Assembly (NCBI RefSeq): GCF_049532895.1
Contig: NZ_CP064031.1
Coordinates: forward strand, 2,418,001 to 2,482,000
Direction of reading: 5' to 3'
Length of the DNA stretch: 64,000 bases
Origin: Dyella_B acidisoli
GTDB taxonomy: Bacteria; Pseudomonadota; Gammaproteobacteria; Xanthomonadales; Rhodanobacteraceae
In this document: piece by piece, positions 18,201 through 26,411 of the stretch
How the letters are laid out: every line of letters starts with the position of its first letter
Position numbering within the stretch: the stretch's first letter is position 1
The notes under the pieces: model-generated
The model's input: only the letters and a program-made list of their open reading frames with translations
Databases searched by the model: none
Told to the model about the DNA's origin: nothing
Made by a program: the position numbers and the translations under genes

Positions 18201-18308
18201 TGGACGTTCACCAACCTGCGCCCCAACACCACGTATTGGATGTCCCTGGCCGCCTACAACGGCTACTACAGCCCAACCGTCATCGCCTCGTTTACTACGA
18301 AGCCGTAA
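15240..18308 (+). CDS. Secreted GDPD - pectin methylesterase - FN3 fusion protein
   Basis: Protein of 1022 aa. I choose GTG 15240 because AGGAG lies 8 nt upstream and a signal peptide follows at once (basic KRKR, hydrophobic run, cut after LPTHA). An earlier ATG at 15147 has neither. Residues ~70-450 form a glycerophosphodiester phosphodiesterase: AAHRGAVNRAHPENT (His76), MELDVYE, LMHDKTLYRM. Residues ~475-815 form a CE8 pectinesterase: ADGSGNYKTINAAV, GGQDTLYV, GYVDYIFG with catalytic Asp near 637, WLGRPWG. Residues ~820-1022 are two FN3 domains. The protein is exported and could demethylate pectin and cleave phosphodiesters at the plant surface. It follows the ROK gene by 211 bp and sits beside a glycerophosphodiester-type importer. 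Confidence 0.9.
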   Translation: MKYPFKRKRSALLVAQALAVLMASATLPTHAQSAGQYKLTDSATRTTLINLLSFRLPNGTTRISDYDSAPVIVAAHRGAVNRAHPENTVESAVNTLNAGIESMELDVYETSDHVPYLMHDKTLYRMLNRPEYSDIYRWARENGAANLRTPAWSDIENDSICTGEDGYGQTVNSPFCNDGTVMPHINPATLEQALYELYQDSYEGLVFLDLREWQNVRDVAAIMSHDLAVGDGYGVWEAKHVVLKFQTALFAGPEDFYEKTAAYYQSLYNASLTQSALAQLYVMPTYTSNGVANQDTNGNTTWARTDYQNWLVWNLRNNNGNVYNVLSPLVGLKAFGASLNYGSDDLYTALWQSGRNMGVYIPETLCTMTNPSTAKSNLFGANGTYWEGGICGPLAPAMNANECGTASTTTFDLTGQGCTDHRPFAQFWHDKARFGFIITDKPIETLDYLMQFPGQRPGSACPGSVGTCHITVTPPPVLIVAADGSGNYKTINAAVAAMPASGGVIEIKPGTYHEKITITKPSVSLIGLGQDASQVLITHDDYAAKINPATGKAMSTSGSYTLAVSGNDFYASNLTIQNTADYEAPNFENNSQAVALYTTADRAVFRAVMLEGGQDTLYVGNDKRAYFNNCYVEGYVDYIFGNGKAVFDSCLIKTKIHGNLSGEATITAQSKASAGEDSGFVFLNSQLLFDSPYMTNAWLGRPWGAYATTYFVNTKMGSQIEPAGWIEFIPAAFAPPGQGTNNLPTSTYREYNSFYPGANGNWTVFNLSQRESTSPNSNIALSSNDAANLQPDIYLAGSDKWAPTKVFYGGDHSNQALPIPTPAPGVPTAPTITSNVAGNGNVQVSWAGQPASPVEQGYTITATQNGKTFGPITLPPYASTGYIDGLANGTPATVTVREFNAQGSSAPSASIQVTPVAHDPSAPTNIQTSTSSTSATVTLTIQNQGIQPVFGGSVAHAGIYTSLYASRSDAYAGKALAGTSAGLTTNSWTFTNLRPNTTYWMSLAAYNGYYSPTVIASFTTKP

Positions 18309-18322
18309 AGCACAACGCACGA

Positions 18323-18350
18323 AGCTCTCCCCTGCTTGCAGGGGAGAGCT
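18323..18350 (+). terminator. Perfect 13-bp hairpin after GDPD-pectinesterase
   Basis: AGCTCTCCCCTGC-TT-GCAGGGGAGAGCT, a perfect stem 15 nt after the stop. The following bases are AT-rich without a strong T-run, so termination efficiency is uncertain. Confidence 0.65.
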
Positions 18351-18425
18351 ATTGATTGGCCCGCATACATTGGTCCAAATGTAAAGTTAGTTTCTTGACG
18401 CGCCTTCACGAGTAGCTCGCGGAAC

Positions 18426-18845
18426 GTCACGAACTGGACGTCACCGATCAACAGCATGTGGTCGTTGAGGTTGTACTTGAAGCCGTTTGAGAAATTGGTG
18501 GTGACGGTGGGCTGTATCTGGTAGCGCGTGTCCGTGTCAAAACCCACACCACCATTGCTCAGTTTATTGTTCCAGGCACTGGAACTCAGCGAGCCGCGCT
18601 GGAACACGCCCTAGCTGCTGTAATCGAACGTAGTGCCACTGGCCGGGTCAATATCGAAGCTGGTGTCACTAAAGATCGCGCCGTGTTCCAGCCAGGACAT
18701 GTCGTAACGTGAGCGGATGAACTGGGACGTGAACTCCAGGTCCTTAGTCGGGCGCCACTGGAAGGCACTGGAAATGCCGACGCGGCGGCGTTGGAAATTC
18801 AGCGCGCGCCAATCGGTCCCGCCTTGCACGTATACCGTGCCCAGG
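18426..18845 (-). pseudogene. Internal fragment of a TonB receptor, copy of part of the gene at 52.4-55.6 kb
   Basis: About 420 bp closely match 54101-54522 on the same strand. They encode DWRALNFQRRRVGIS, then FQWRPTKDLEFTSQFIRS, RYDMSWLEHGAIFSDTSFDI and KYNLNDHMLLIGDVQFV. A TAG at 18611-18613 replaces the Gln codon of the intact gene (FDYNSQGVFQRG becomes FDYSS-stop-GVFQRG). The similarity starts and stops abruptly and no plug, signal peptide or C-terminus is present. It is a dead fragment, useful as a recombination donor at most. Confidence 0.85.
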
Positions 18846-19222
18846 CCATGTCACGTAACTTTGCGCATCCCCGGTTTTTAACTCGGTGTTGCCAAGCTCA
18901 TTCAAGTATTTGTAGGCAAAGAAGACCTGTTGAGGTTGAATGAGCCCGCCGATAGAAGGCTCGCAAACACGCTGAAAACGATAGTGGCTCAAGCCGGACT
19001 CGATACAGCATCTTTTATCGTCCGTTTTTTACCCGACGAGCCGTCACACCAGGAAGATTTGGCACAAGCAGGTATGATACCGTTTTACCAACGACCGGGC
19101 TGCCGCGCCGCTAAGTGACAGTACTGCATAGCGAATAACTATTGAGCGAGAAGATGCGTATCGGTAGCACTCTCAGATTGAGATTTCTAGTTTTCAGTGA
19201 GAGCAAATGTACGGACAAGCTC
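18846..19222. other. Intergenic, no gene recognised
   Basis: Between the receptor fragment and the GH20 gene. A 62-codon rightward frame (18930-19118) has no feature I recognise. I see no terminator or RNA gene. Confidence 0.4.
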
Positions 19223-20794
19223 CTAAAGCCGAGAGTTCGAAAACAAGCGAGTGCCCGGACCATACTGTAAGATCTCGATGCTTTGGCGCAGTACGGAGTA
19301 GCTTAGAGGTGCTCCTGTAGCATCATGCGCCTGCCCGCGCCAGAACACTTGGCCAGCCGCTGGTATCGCGTCCTTGAACAGGCCATGGACCGTATTCTCA
19401 TAGTCATAATCGCGCGCCCCCTTATCGTTCCAGACTGCAATCTGTCCGCCTGTGGGACCGTGCGGCCCCATGACACTTGCGGGGGTGCGGTTGTCCCAAC
19501 CGTCGTATAAGGCATCACCACGCACACCCTTCGGATTAAAATAATCTGGGCCAAAGGGAACGATGTACCAATCGCCATACGACTCGGTCCAACGAAAGCC
19601 GTGCTCACCCCAATTGAACTTGGCCTCATCGCCCCAGTTGATCCAGCGTTGGATCAGAAAAGATTTATCCAGGCCGATCGCGAAATCGGCGCTGCCCCAC
19701 ATCTCGACCTGCTTACCGCGCCACTGCAAAAAATGCCCTAGCTGATTAAGGTAATTCACCTGTGAGACGATGCTGATGTCTTCCTGATTGACACTCGCTT
19801 CGTCGCCACCGATATGGATCACATCGGAGCGAAACCACGGCAGGAATTCTGCGAATATGGACTCCACATAAGCCAGCGTCTGGGGTTTGCTGGGGTCCAA
19901 CGTGCCGCCGGATGGAGTGCCGCCTTGATACAGTAAGTCTGGGCGGGCCGCACCAATGGCGCCGGCGTGACCGGGAGTGTCGATCTCCGGCACGATGCGC
20001 ACCGCGTTGGCAGCGGCGATCTCTTCCAATCGATTCCAATCCTGCCGGGTGTAGTACTGGCCGTCGGACGGCAATAGATCGTGGAAGACTGGGTTGTCGC
20101 TCTTTAGGCGAAACGCCTTCATTGACCAACTGCGGTGGTCGTCGCTATTGACCTGGTCGTCCAGATGTAAATGCAACGTATTGAGCTTGTACCAGCCCAT
20201 GAAGCGAATGTAGTCCTCCAGGAACGGTACGCTAGCAAACTTCCTGCCGACATCGAACATCACCGACCTCTCGCTGTAGCGCGGATAATCGAGTACGTGA
20301 CCACGAGGAACGGAACGATGCTTGCCGGCACTTTGGCCATCCAGCATCAGCATCTGCAACAGTGTGCGGCTGGCGTAGAACAGACCTGCGCGAGTGCGCG
20401 CACATAGCGACAAGCTGCGGCCAGCTTCCAGAACGTATCCTTCATCGCCGATCAACGACGAATTGTCGCAAGACGCGAGACGCAGCGTGATATCTCCCTC
20501 TGAACCAGCTTTCCCTTGCCGAACTTGGGGACGGATATCGGACACATTCGCAAGCTCCCGAGCGAGCGCGGCTGCCAAGGGGCGAAGCATTTCAGCGTGA
20601 GAAGGATCGATCAGAATGCGGCTATGCTCATGCAACTCCCAGCGGCCCTGCCCGCCCTGCCAGCTTTGCAATGTCGGTATGACGACTGGCGCTGGATTTG
20701 GTGCCAGCATCGGTTTCGCAGTCGCACCAAAACACGTTATGGCGAGTCCGAGCCCAATAGTGCAGCCGAACCTTCTATGACGAATGCGCTTCAT
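19223..20794 (-). CDS. GH20 beta-N-acetylhexosaminidase, exported
   Basis: Protein of 523 aa with a signal peptide (basic start, GLGLAITCFGATAKP). It has an N-terminal GH20b-like domain (~35-160), then the TIM barrel opening at DVGRKFASVPFLEDYIRFM. The catalytic region is intact: HLHLDDQ, VPEIDTPGHAG and IHIGGDEAS, whose Asp-Glu pair is the substrate-assisted catalytic dyad. GH20 enzymes release terminal GlcNAc/GalNAc from chitin oligomers or glycoproteins; the location is periplasm or outside. It is a single gene whose neighbours are a receptor fragment and a protease-like gene, so its pathway is not given by context. Confidence 0.88.
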   Translation of the reverse strand: MKRIRHRRFGCTIGLGLAITCFGATAKPMLAPNPAPVVIPTLQSWQGGQGRWELHEHSRILIDPSHAEMLRPLAAALARELANVSDIRPQVRQGKAGSEGDITLRLASCDNSSLIGDEGYVLEAGRSLSLCARTRAGLFYASRTLLQMLMLDGQSAGKHRSVPRGHVLDYPRYSERSVMFDVGRKFASVPFLEDYIRFMGWYKLNTLHLHLDDQVNSDDHRSWSMKAFRLKSDNPVFHDLLPSDGQYYTRQDWNRLEEIAAANAVRIVPEIDTPGHAGAIGAARPDLLYQGGTPSGGTLDPSKPQTLAYVESIFAEFLPWFRSDVIHIGGDEASVNQEDISIVSQVNYLNQLGHFLQWRGKQVEMWGSADFAIGLDKSFLIQRWINWGDEAKFNWGEHGFRWTESYGDWYIVPFGPDYFNPKGVRGDALYDGWDNRTPASVMGPHGPTGGQIAVWNDKGARDYDYENTVHGLFKDAIPAAGQVFWRGQAHDATGAPLSYSVLRQSIEILQYGPGTRLFSNSRL

Positions 20795-20887
20795 TGCCTA
20801 CCGAAAATATAAAATGTCCCCGTAATATAACGGCAGATCGAAACATCGTTGTAGCCCAACGCCAACTTTCAGAAGCAGCAAAAAATA

Positions 20888-21877
20888 TTATTGCTTCCCC
20901 GGAGCAGGCAGGTCTGCAGCTGCCCGCCTGGAAGCTTGAGGTGCCGGCTTTAGGAGGTAGATTCGCCTACCTTTGAAGTCCCAAACGGTCTTGTATTGCC
21001 TGAAGAAGCCATACCCTATCGTAATGATGTTGGTTTCCGTTAGGCCAATGGGTTGAGCGGCCGCAAACGGAGAGCTGCTTACATCCATTGCCGGTATCGC
21101 AGCCTTGGCTCCAGAATCGAAACGAAGTCCAGATACGTCGAATTTCTCCATGTCGGCATGAGAAGGCGTCAAATAGCCCTCACGCGTCAGGCGATGTAAC
21201 GTTTCAGCATCTGCGTAGACCGTACCGTACTGCCCGGTATCGAATGCAGCTGCGAAGTCGACCGAACCGATCTTGACGTGCATGATGGGTTGATTGGGAA
21301 GTTTCCGCACCTCAAACGGCAATTCTGCAATGATTTTCTCGCCCTTCAGATAATCGCCAGGGCCGTCTTTATAGAACGTCGCCTGGGATTGCTGGTAGTC
21401 GAGTTTCAGTGCGTAGCCATCCCAGAACCAATAGCCAATCCACCCCAAAAAATCTGGCGTAATTGCTTCCAATAATTGGGCGTTTTGACTAGCCACCTGT
21501 GTTGCACTGGCATAACTGAGCGATCCAATGTGAACGTTTTTTATGGCTGGCCGCAACATGACCTCAAAGGTTTGACCACTACCGAATAGGCCCTTGCCAA
21601 TCACTGCCCCGCCACTCAGCAAAACGCGATGATCATTGATAGCCAGTGCCTGTTCGGCTCCCGTATCAAGCATCAACTTCCCCTTCACCCCAGCCACTTC
21701 GCCCTCAATGAAAGGGAACTCCCTCACCATGCTAATGGGGAAGCTGATGTGATCGCCGTGCAGTCGTATTTCAGGAGCACGCCCAGACTTGGGTAAAGCT
21801 TCAGCCAGACACGTTTTGGTAGCGAAAGAGCTAATGACGGATGCGGCAAAAAGTAGAGTGGAAATTAGGCGATGCAT
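20888..21877 (-). CDS. Retropepsin-like aspartic protease family protein, exported
   Basis: Protein of 329 aa from ATG 21877, which opens a signal peptide (MHRLISTLLFAASVISSFA); the frame continues to 21952 without one. Neither start has a good Shine-Dalgarno. Two D-T-G motifs are visible: KLMLDTGAEQ (Asp ~71) and AAFDTGQYG (second half). They resemble the paired active-site Asp of pepsin-type or tandem retropepsin-like proteins. Both halves have the hydrophobic-hydrophobic-DTG pattern, so it may be a pseudo-two-domain protease. The C-terminal VWDFKGRRIYL is typical of these bacterial proteins. Substrate unknown; activity is assumed from motifs only. Confidence 0.7.
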   Translation of the reverse strand: MHRLISTLLFAASVISSFATKTCLAEALPKSGRAPEIRLHGDHISFPISMVREFPFIEGEVAGVKGKLMLDTGAEQALAINDHRVLLSGGAVIGKGLFGSGQTFEVMLRPAIKNVHIGSLSYASATQVASQNAQLLEAITPDFLGWIGYWFWDGYALKLDYQQSQATFYKDGPGDYLKGEKIIAELPFEVRKLPNQPIMHVKIGSVDFAAAFDTGQYGTVYADAETLHRLTREGYLTPSHADMEKFDVSGLRFDSGAKAAIPAMDVSSSPFAAAQPIGLTETNIITIGYGFFRQYKTVWDFKGRRIYLLKPAPQASRRAAADLPAPGKQ

Positions 21878-21999
21878 AGGAGGAGATACCGGGCGGGATA
21901 TGTGTTTCAAGTTTTTTCCAGGAAGCCTTATGCCAGTGATTAGTCTGCACATGAGGCGTTGCCCAGAAATTCGGACACTTAAAAATAAGAATCAGTTAG

Positions 22000-22674
22000 T
22001 TAATGTCCCGCCATGAGCGCAAGTTGCCGTTCCAGTGCTTCGCGAGTACGTCGCGCAACATCGGCATCCACGCGGTCAGCCAAAACCTGGCAGATCTGAC
22101 GCAGCTGATCGGCGGTCATACCGATGTTCATGCCAATACGCATATGCGCTTGCACCTGTGGTTCGGCTCCCGGCAATGCGGCCAGCATGGACACGGTGGC
22201 AAGCTCACGGCTTTGCCAGTCAAGGTTGTCGCGCTCGAAGATATCGCCAAACAAGTGGGTCTTGAGGTATTTATCGATGGCCGGCGCAAAATCGAATACG
22301 GGTCCCTTGACCGGGCCGCCCGCCAACTTAGTTTGGTTGGCGGTACCTGCGGCAAGCAGCGCGTCACCCGTTGGAATGGGGCGGCTGGGCGCTTCGCCAA
22401 GCGCATCCTGGATCCCACGCTGCTTGCGCGAATCCAACACTCGCATCAGCTCGCCGAGGGCATTGAGGCTGCGCGGAAATCCGGCGTAGGCGTAGAGTTG
22501 CACCAGAATTTCCCGTACGTCGCTCACCGTCAGGCCAACGTCCAACCCCTGGTTTAAGGCGGCACTCAATTTGGCCATATCGCCTGCAGCGGCAAACGCC
22601 GCAATGGGCGCAATAGCTTGCTGGCAAGCCGAAAGCGTTTCCGATGCCGTCGATGTACTCGTCACGTTTTGCAA
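22000..22674 (-). CDS. Carboxymuconolactone decarboxylase (CMD/AhpD-fold) family protein
   Basis: Protein of 224 aa with two CMD-like helical units: residues ~30-95 (LNQGLDVGLTVSDVREILVQ...YAGFPRSLNALGEL) and ~140-215 (SRELATVSMLAALPGAEPQVQAHMRIG..IGMT.DQLRQ). No CxxC peroxidase pair is visible, so an AhpD-like peroxidase role is unlikely. Such double-CMD proteins commonly lie next to short-chain dehydrogenases. Here the SDR just upstream is broken. The reaction is unknown. Confidence 0.75.
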   Translation of the reverse strand: MQNVTSTSTASETLSACQQAIAPIAAFAAAGDMAKLSAALNQGLDVGLTVSDVREILVQLYAYAGFPRSLNALGELMRVLDSRKQRGIQDALGEAPSRPIPTGDALLAAGTANQTKLAGGPVKGPVFDFAPAIDKYLKTHLFGDIFERDNLDWQSRELATVSMLAALPGAEPQVQAHMRIGMNIGMTADQLRQICQVLADRVDADVARRTREALERQLALMAGH

Positions 22675-22733
22675 TTCCTATGTATGTAGTGGGTTCGGGT
22701 GCGCAGCAACCGTCAATCCGAAAATCGTCGACT

Positions 22734-23305
22734 TCAGTGCGCGGTGTAACCACCATCGACCGGGAGGGCGATGCCAACGACGAAGCTGGCGCCTGGGCTG
22801 CACGGCCATAGAACCGCATCGGCGATTTCCTGAGACCTTCCGAGGCGCCCGACTGGAACATTCTTCATCATCTCGTTCATCACTACCGTTTCGCCTTTCA
22901 GCATATCGGCGACCATCGGTGTTTCGTATGATGCCTGGGCAGATCGCGTTGACTCGGATGCCCCGCGCCGCATACTCGAGCTCCGCACTCTTGGTCATTC
23001 CGGGCAGTCCATGCTTGGCAGCATGGTAGGCCGCGCGGCCGGGAACGCCCACCAAGCCACCGTGCGATGAATTGTTGACGATCGCCCCCCCTGCCCTGCG
23101 TGCGCATCTGGATCAGTTCGTATTTCATGCAGAGTCAAACGCCACGTAAGTTAATTGTGTTGATGCGATCGAATGTCTCGCTGGTAACATCGGCGGTTTC
23201 TACGGCCGGGCTTTGTATGCCAGCATTGTTGAAAGCGGCATCCAGACGTCCAAAAGCCGTCACTGTCTGTTCAACGAGTGACTTTACATAGCCTTCGTCG
23301 GATAC
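22734..23305 (-). pseudogene. Decayed short-chain dehydrogenase/reductase (SDR)
   Basis: In shifting minus-strand frames one reads AFGRLDAAFNNAGIQSP, FDRINTINLRGV, then TGA (in place of a Trp codon) and LCMKYE. After a frameshift come GLVGVPGRAAYHAAKHGLPG (the Y-x3-K active site) and GIRVNAICPGII. After another shift come MKNVPVGRLGRSQEIADAVL and the classical end LPVDGGYTAH. The nucleotide-binding N-terminus is absent. One nonsense codon and at least two frameshifts make it inactive. It was probably co-transcribed with the CMD gene that follows. Confidence 0.8.
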
Positions 23306-23703
23306 TCATGCGTAATCCGGATAAGTCTTAGCGCAAGACGACGGCTACCGAACCTCGAAATCGAGGGCGATATTGGCCCCATCGGAACGAAAACGCATTG
23401 AACCAAGCGCTTCGCTGAGATGGCTTCGAACTCTTCCCGCGTGCCGGGTCACGATTGCGCCATTCCTTACTCCCTATCACTACGAACCCGCGCACGCCGT
23501 GGCCAACAACGTGCTGCACGCTTGAAATTTTCTCGCGTCGCAATTCGCAGAACCCTATCGCCGTCTCAAAAAGATAGCAGTTTGGCCGTGTTGTGAAATG
23601 TACGTGAATATCCTTGAACACTTAGAGTTGCCGGGCACATGGCAAGGGGTACGTGTGCCACTACCGCAAATGACCAGTAAGCCATGCACAGAGAGCGAAG
23701 CCA
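23306..23703. other. Upstream region of pectin lyase, no gene recognised
   Basis: A 97-codon leftward frame (23328-23621) gives no recognisable family and probably continues the debris of the SDR region. The promoter of the pectin lyase must lie here; no operator is evident. Confidence 0.4.
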
Positions 23704-24930
23704 ATGTTGTCGAGAGACCGTACGTTCGTAAAAACCATCGCAGCCATGGGGCTTATTGCCTCCGGATGTGCTGCTCAAACCCTATTCGCCACCGATGTTC
23801 CGGAAGGATTTGGGCACGACACGACCGGCGGCGCCAACGGAGAGGTCGTCACTGTTACCACTCCAGCCCAGCTGCAAAACGCACTTTGCGGCAGTCTCAA
23901 TGCAGAAGGACTCTGCGCGGACGATACACCGCGCACCATCGTGATTTCCGGAACGATCGACTTCCGCGGAGCGGAGGGCACAACCTCCGGACTTGGCTGC
24001 GATCCCTATCCCAATAAAACCGAAGCGCTGGTGCTGTTGAATAGCAGCGATACGCACTGCAACGGCTTTACGACGTCGCAGATTCCTTACGACAAGGTCG
24101 GGAACGACCCGTTGCTGGTCGGTTCGAACAAGACGGTTACCAGCACCGACGGCAAGGCGGTCATCGAAGGCCGTGGCCTTCGGTTGGTCGACGTCCAGAA
24201 CGTCGTCATTAGCAACCTGACAATCCAAGACATCAACCCGAGCGTCATTTTCGCAGGCGATGCCATCACACTGGATGGCGTCGACAATGTCTGGATCGAC
24301 CACAACAAGTTCTTCATGATCGGTCGCCAGATGATCGCCGCAGGCTTCGGCGCGGTGACGCATGTGACGGTTTCATGGAATGACTTTGACGGTAGCACTC
24401 CTTACGCCGCTTACGGTGACGGAGACCATTATTGGAACATGCTGTTCGAGAGCAGCGATCAAAGCGTCACCATCGTAAATAATTGGGTTCACCACTTCGC
24501 CGGTCGCGCACCGATCATCACGGCGAACGGTTCCACCGGGCACGGTGTCTTCCAGATCGTGAACAATTATTTCCAGGACGGGTCTGTGTACGGACATGGC
24601 TTGAATGCCTACAACGGTATCGATGTGCTCGTTGAAGCCAACTTCTACGATCAGGTCCCGATGCCTATTCTCAAAAACGCCAACCCGGACCAGGTGGGAA
24701 GCGTTTTTGGTCTCACCAGCGGCCCGCATAGTGCGCAGGTACCTTGCCTCCAAATACTGAAGCGCAATTGCGGTACTAACGCCATCGTGGGCACGTCCAA
24801 TATCGGCGGTTTTGATCAGGACGTAAACGCACTGCAGGCCTTCAAGGGTTCGCCGTACTTGGTGCATCCATATAAGGCCAGCCAGGTACGCACGTTTGTT
24901 CCGGCCGGAGCAGGTCCCGGCCATATCTAA
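23704..24930 (+). CDS. Pectin lyase, PL1 family, fungal-type
   Basis: Protein of 408 aa with an N-terminal export signal containing ...LIASGCAA, possibly a lipoprotein-type or ordinary signal. It matches fungal pectin lyases (Aspergillus PelA type) in block order: TIDFRGAEGTTSGLGCDPY, YDKVGNDPLLVGSNKTV, GRGLRLVDVQNVVI, DINPSVIFAGDAITLDGVDN, VWIDHNKF..IGRQMI, and the catalytic-Arg segment HHFAGRAPI. The C-terminal AGAGPGHI resembles the fungal PPGAI end. Fungal-type PL1 enzymes split methylesterified pectin by beta-elimination, so it would act on native pectin while the pectinesterase at 15.2 kb acts on ester groups. The gene stands alone and is followed by a terminator. Confidence 0.82.
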   Translation: MLSRDRTFVKTIAAMGLIASGCAAQTLFATDVPEGFGHDTTGGANGEVVTVTTPAQLQNALCGSLNAEGLCADDTPRTIVISGTIDFRGAEGTTSGLGCDPYPNKTEALVLLNSSDTHCNGFTTSQIPYDKVGNDPLLVGSNKTVTSTDGKAVIEGRGLRLVDVQNVVISNLTIQDINPSVIFAGDAITLDGVDNVWIDHNKFFMIGRQMIAAGFGAVTHVTVSWNDFDGSTPYAAYGDGDHYWNMLFESSDQSVTIVNNWVHHFAGRAPIITANGSTGHGVFQIVNNYFQDGSVYGHGLNAYNGIDVLVEANFYDQVPMPILKNANPDQVGSVFGLTSGPHSAQVPCLQILKRNCGTNAIVGTSNIGGFDQDVNALQAFKGSPYLVHPYKASQVRTFVPAGAGPGHI

Positions 24931-24958
24931 GCAAGTTCAAGCTTGAAAGTTCTACGCA

Positions 24959-24990
24959 GCTCGTGCAGTGATCATCACTGCACGGGCTTT
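24959..24990 (+). terminator. Rho-independent-like terminator after pectin lyase
   Basis: CGTGCAGTGA-TCA-TCACTGCACG, a perfect 10-bp stem extended by G-C pairs and followed by TTT, about 30 nt past the stop. Confidence 0.75.
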
Positions 24991-25074
24991 GTATCTGCCG
25001 CACTTGTTGCTGCTCGAAGCGGCAATCGCGCGAGCACCGGCCAAAGCGATGCCGCCGACGTTCCTGCGCGGCGG

Positions 25075-25268
25075 GCTATCGAGGAGGCCCGAACACAAGA
25101 GGCGCCCTGGTTCGACTGCTTACGTTGGTCGAGTTGTGCGAGCACCACACCGCGACGGTCGAGGAGCGCCGCGCCCTCCGGACGCTAATCGTCCAGCTAC
25201 CCGAAGCGCACAATACGCCCTTGCCAGGAAGAGCTCGCGAGCAGATCGAAAGAATGGAACCCAACTGA
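25075..25268 (+). pseudogene. C-terminal remnant of a TPR/ATPase-type transcriptional regulator
   Basis: Allowing one frameshift, the strand reads AIEEARTQEAPWFE/LLTLVELCEHHTA then VEERRALRTLIVQLPEAHNT...AREQIERMEPN-stop. The pattern AxxxARxQxxxxxELR is the last TPR-like unit of large winged-helix/ATPase regulators. Nothing else of the gene is present. The identification is by pattern only. Confidence 0.4.
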
Positions 25269-26411
25269 CCCGGTGCGTGGCGCGGACCGGTCAGCCTACT
25301 CGTGTACCCTGCTCCCACAACTCCCTGGCGAATCACGAAATTCGTCAGGCCAATTCAGCACGCACCCAAATACCCGCTAGAGCCGCGTAGCATTCGCAAC
25401 GTATTTCGCATTGAGCGATCTCTGCCCGATGAGTCATCAGGACCTAAATCCAGCTAATCTCGAATGGGCTTCAATAGCGCTGCGCGCGCGTGCCATTGCC
25501 CTTGATACTTCCTAGTAAGTTCGATGGTTCCAGAGATATTTTCCTTGGATGAAAGGGCTCGCTCGATAGTTCGCTCAATTGCGACATGTCTCGACCCATT
25601 CACCACGTTCAACAAAATCTACGCCATAGCTCGATCGCTACGACGTCGATCTATCTGCACGCAGAGGACGACGTCCGCCACGCTGCAACGACGACGAAAA
25701 GGCAGTCTTGATAGCAACAAAGGCGGAAAGCCCCTCAGTCCACCAAGCCGCTAAAGCTCAGCCGCTGCAACCACCGTGGCTCTACTGCGACACGAACGCC
25801 AGACACTGCTCCTGTCTTCGGGATAATCGGCATAAGTGTACTTTTACCTCCCCGCCATTTTTTTGGACAAACACCGTGTAAGAAACGGAATTAGGGGGAG
25901 TCGGCCTTTTCTCGTCGGCGCTTTGGATATTTCCCAGACCTGGACGAGGTTCCAGGCTCAATGCGCGACGCCGACTCTTTTCACGTATGCCATACCACCC
26001 GGCTTGGAGTTGAGTATGTCAGCCCCCATCACGGGAGAGCCCGGAAGTTAGGCGCCGACGAGGGGGCCCTTCGTCATATGGATGACCGATGCCGGACCGT
26101 GCCACCTTTGGGTAGCACGTTTCATTTTTCTGGCTCAGAAGGCTGGCGTGAGGCGGAAGTAATGGGGTTCAACGTAACGCCCTTCTTCAAACGCATTGTC
26201 ATGCAACCGTTCAATGCCCGATCGCTCTTCGATGATCTTGGCGCAGTTGTTACTGGTTCGCTATGGATGGAAGGCATAGAGATAGGTGACTGGTAAGCAT
26301 TCGGAGAGTCGATGCATGTCCTCATATTGCCAAACCATCGCGGTTGGGAACGATGGTGATCCACTTAACGTGAGGTTTGAATCTTCCAGCCCTGCCCCAT
26401 GTTATTTGATA
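25269..26411. other. 1.1 kb without a recognisable gene
   Basis: Codon use is irregular and no frame shows a family motif. A 111-codon rightward frame (25961-26296) is open but unrecognised. The stretch looks like eroded DNA between the pectin lyase and the TetR gene. Confidence 0.45.

Noticed and set aside
23328..23621. Leftward 97-codon frame before pectin lyase
   Set aside because: No recognisable family and it lies within the decayed SDR neighbourhood; not reported as a gene.
24968..25390. Rightward 140-codon frame after pectin lyase
   Set aside because: Begins inside the terminator and reads as low-complexity Arg/Ala; the frame beside it gives the better TPR-regulator remnant.
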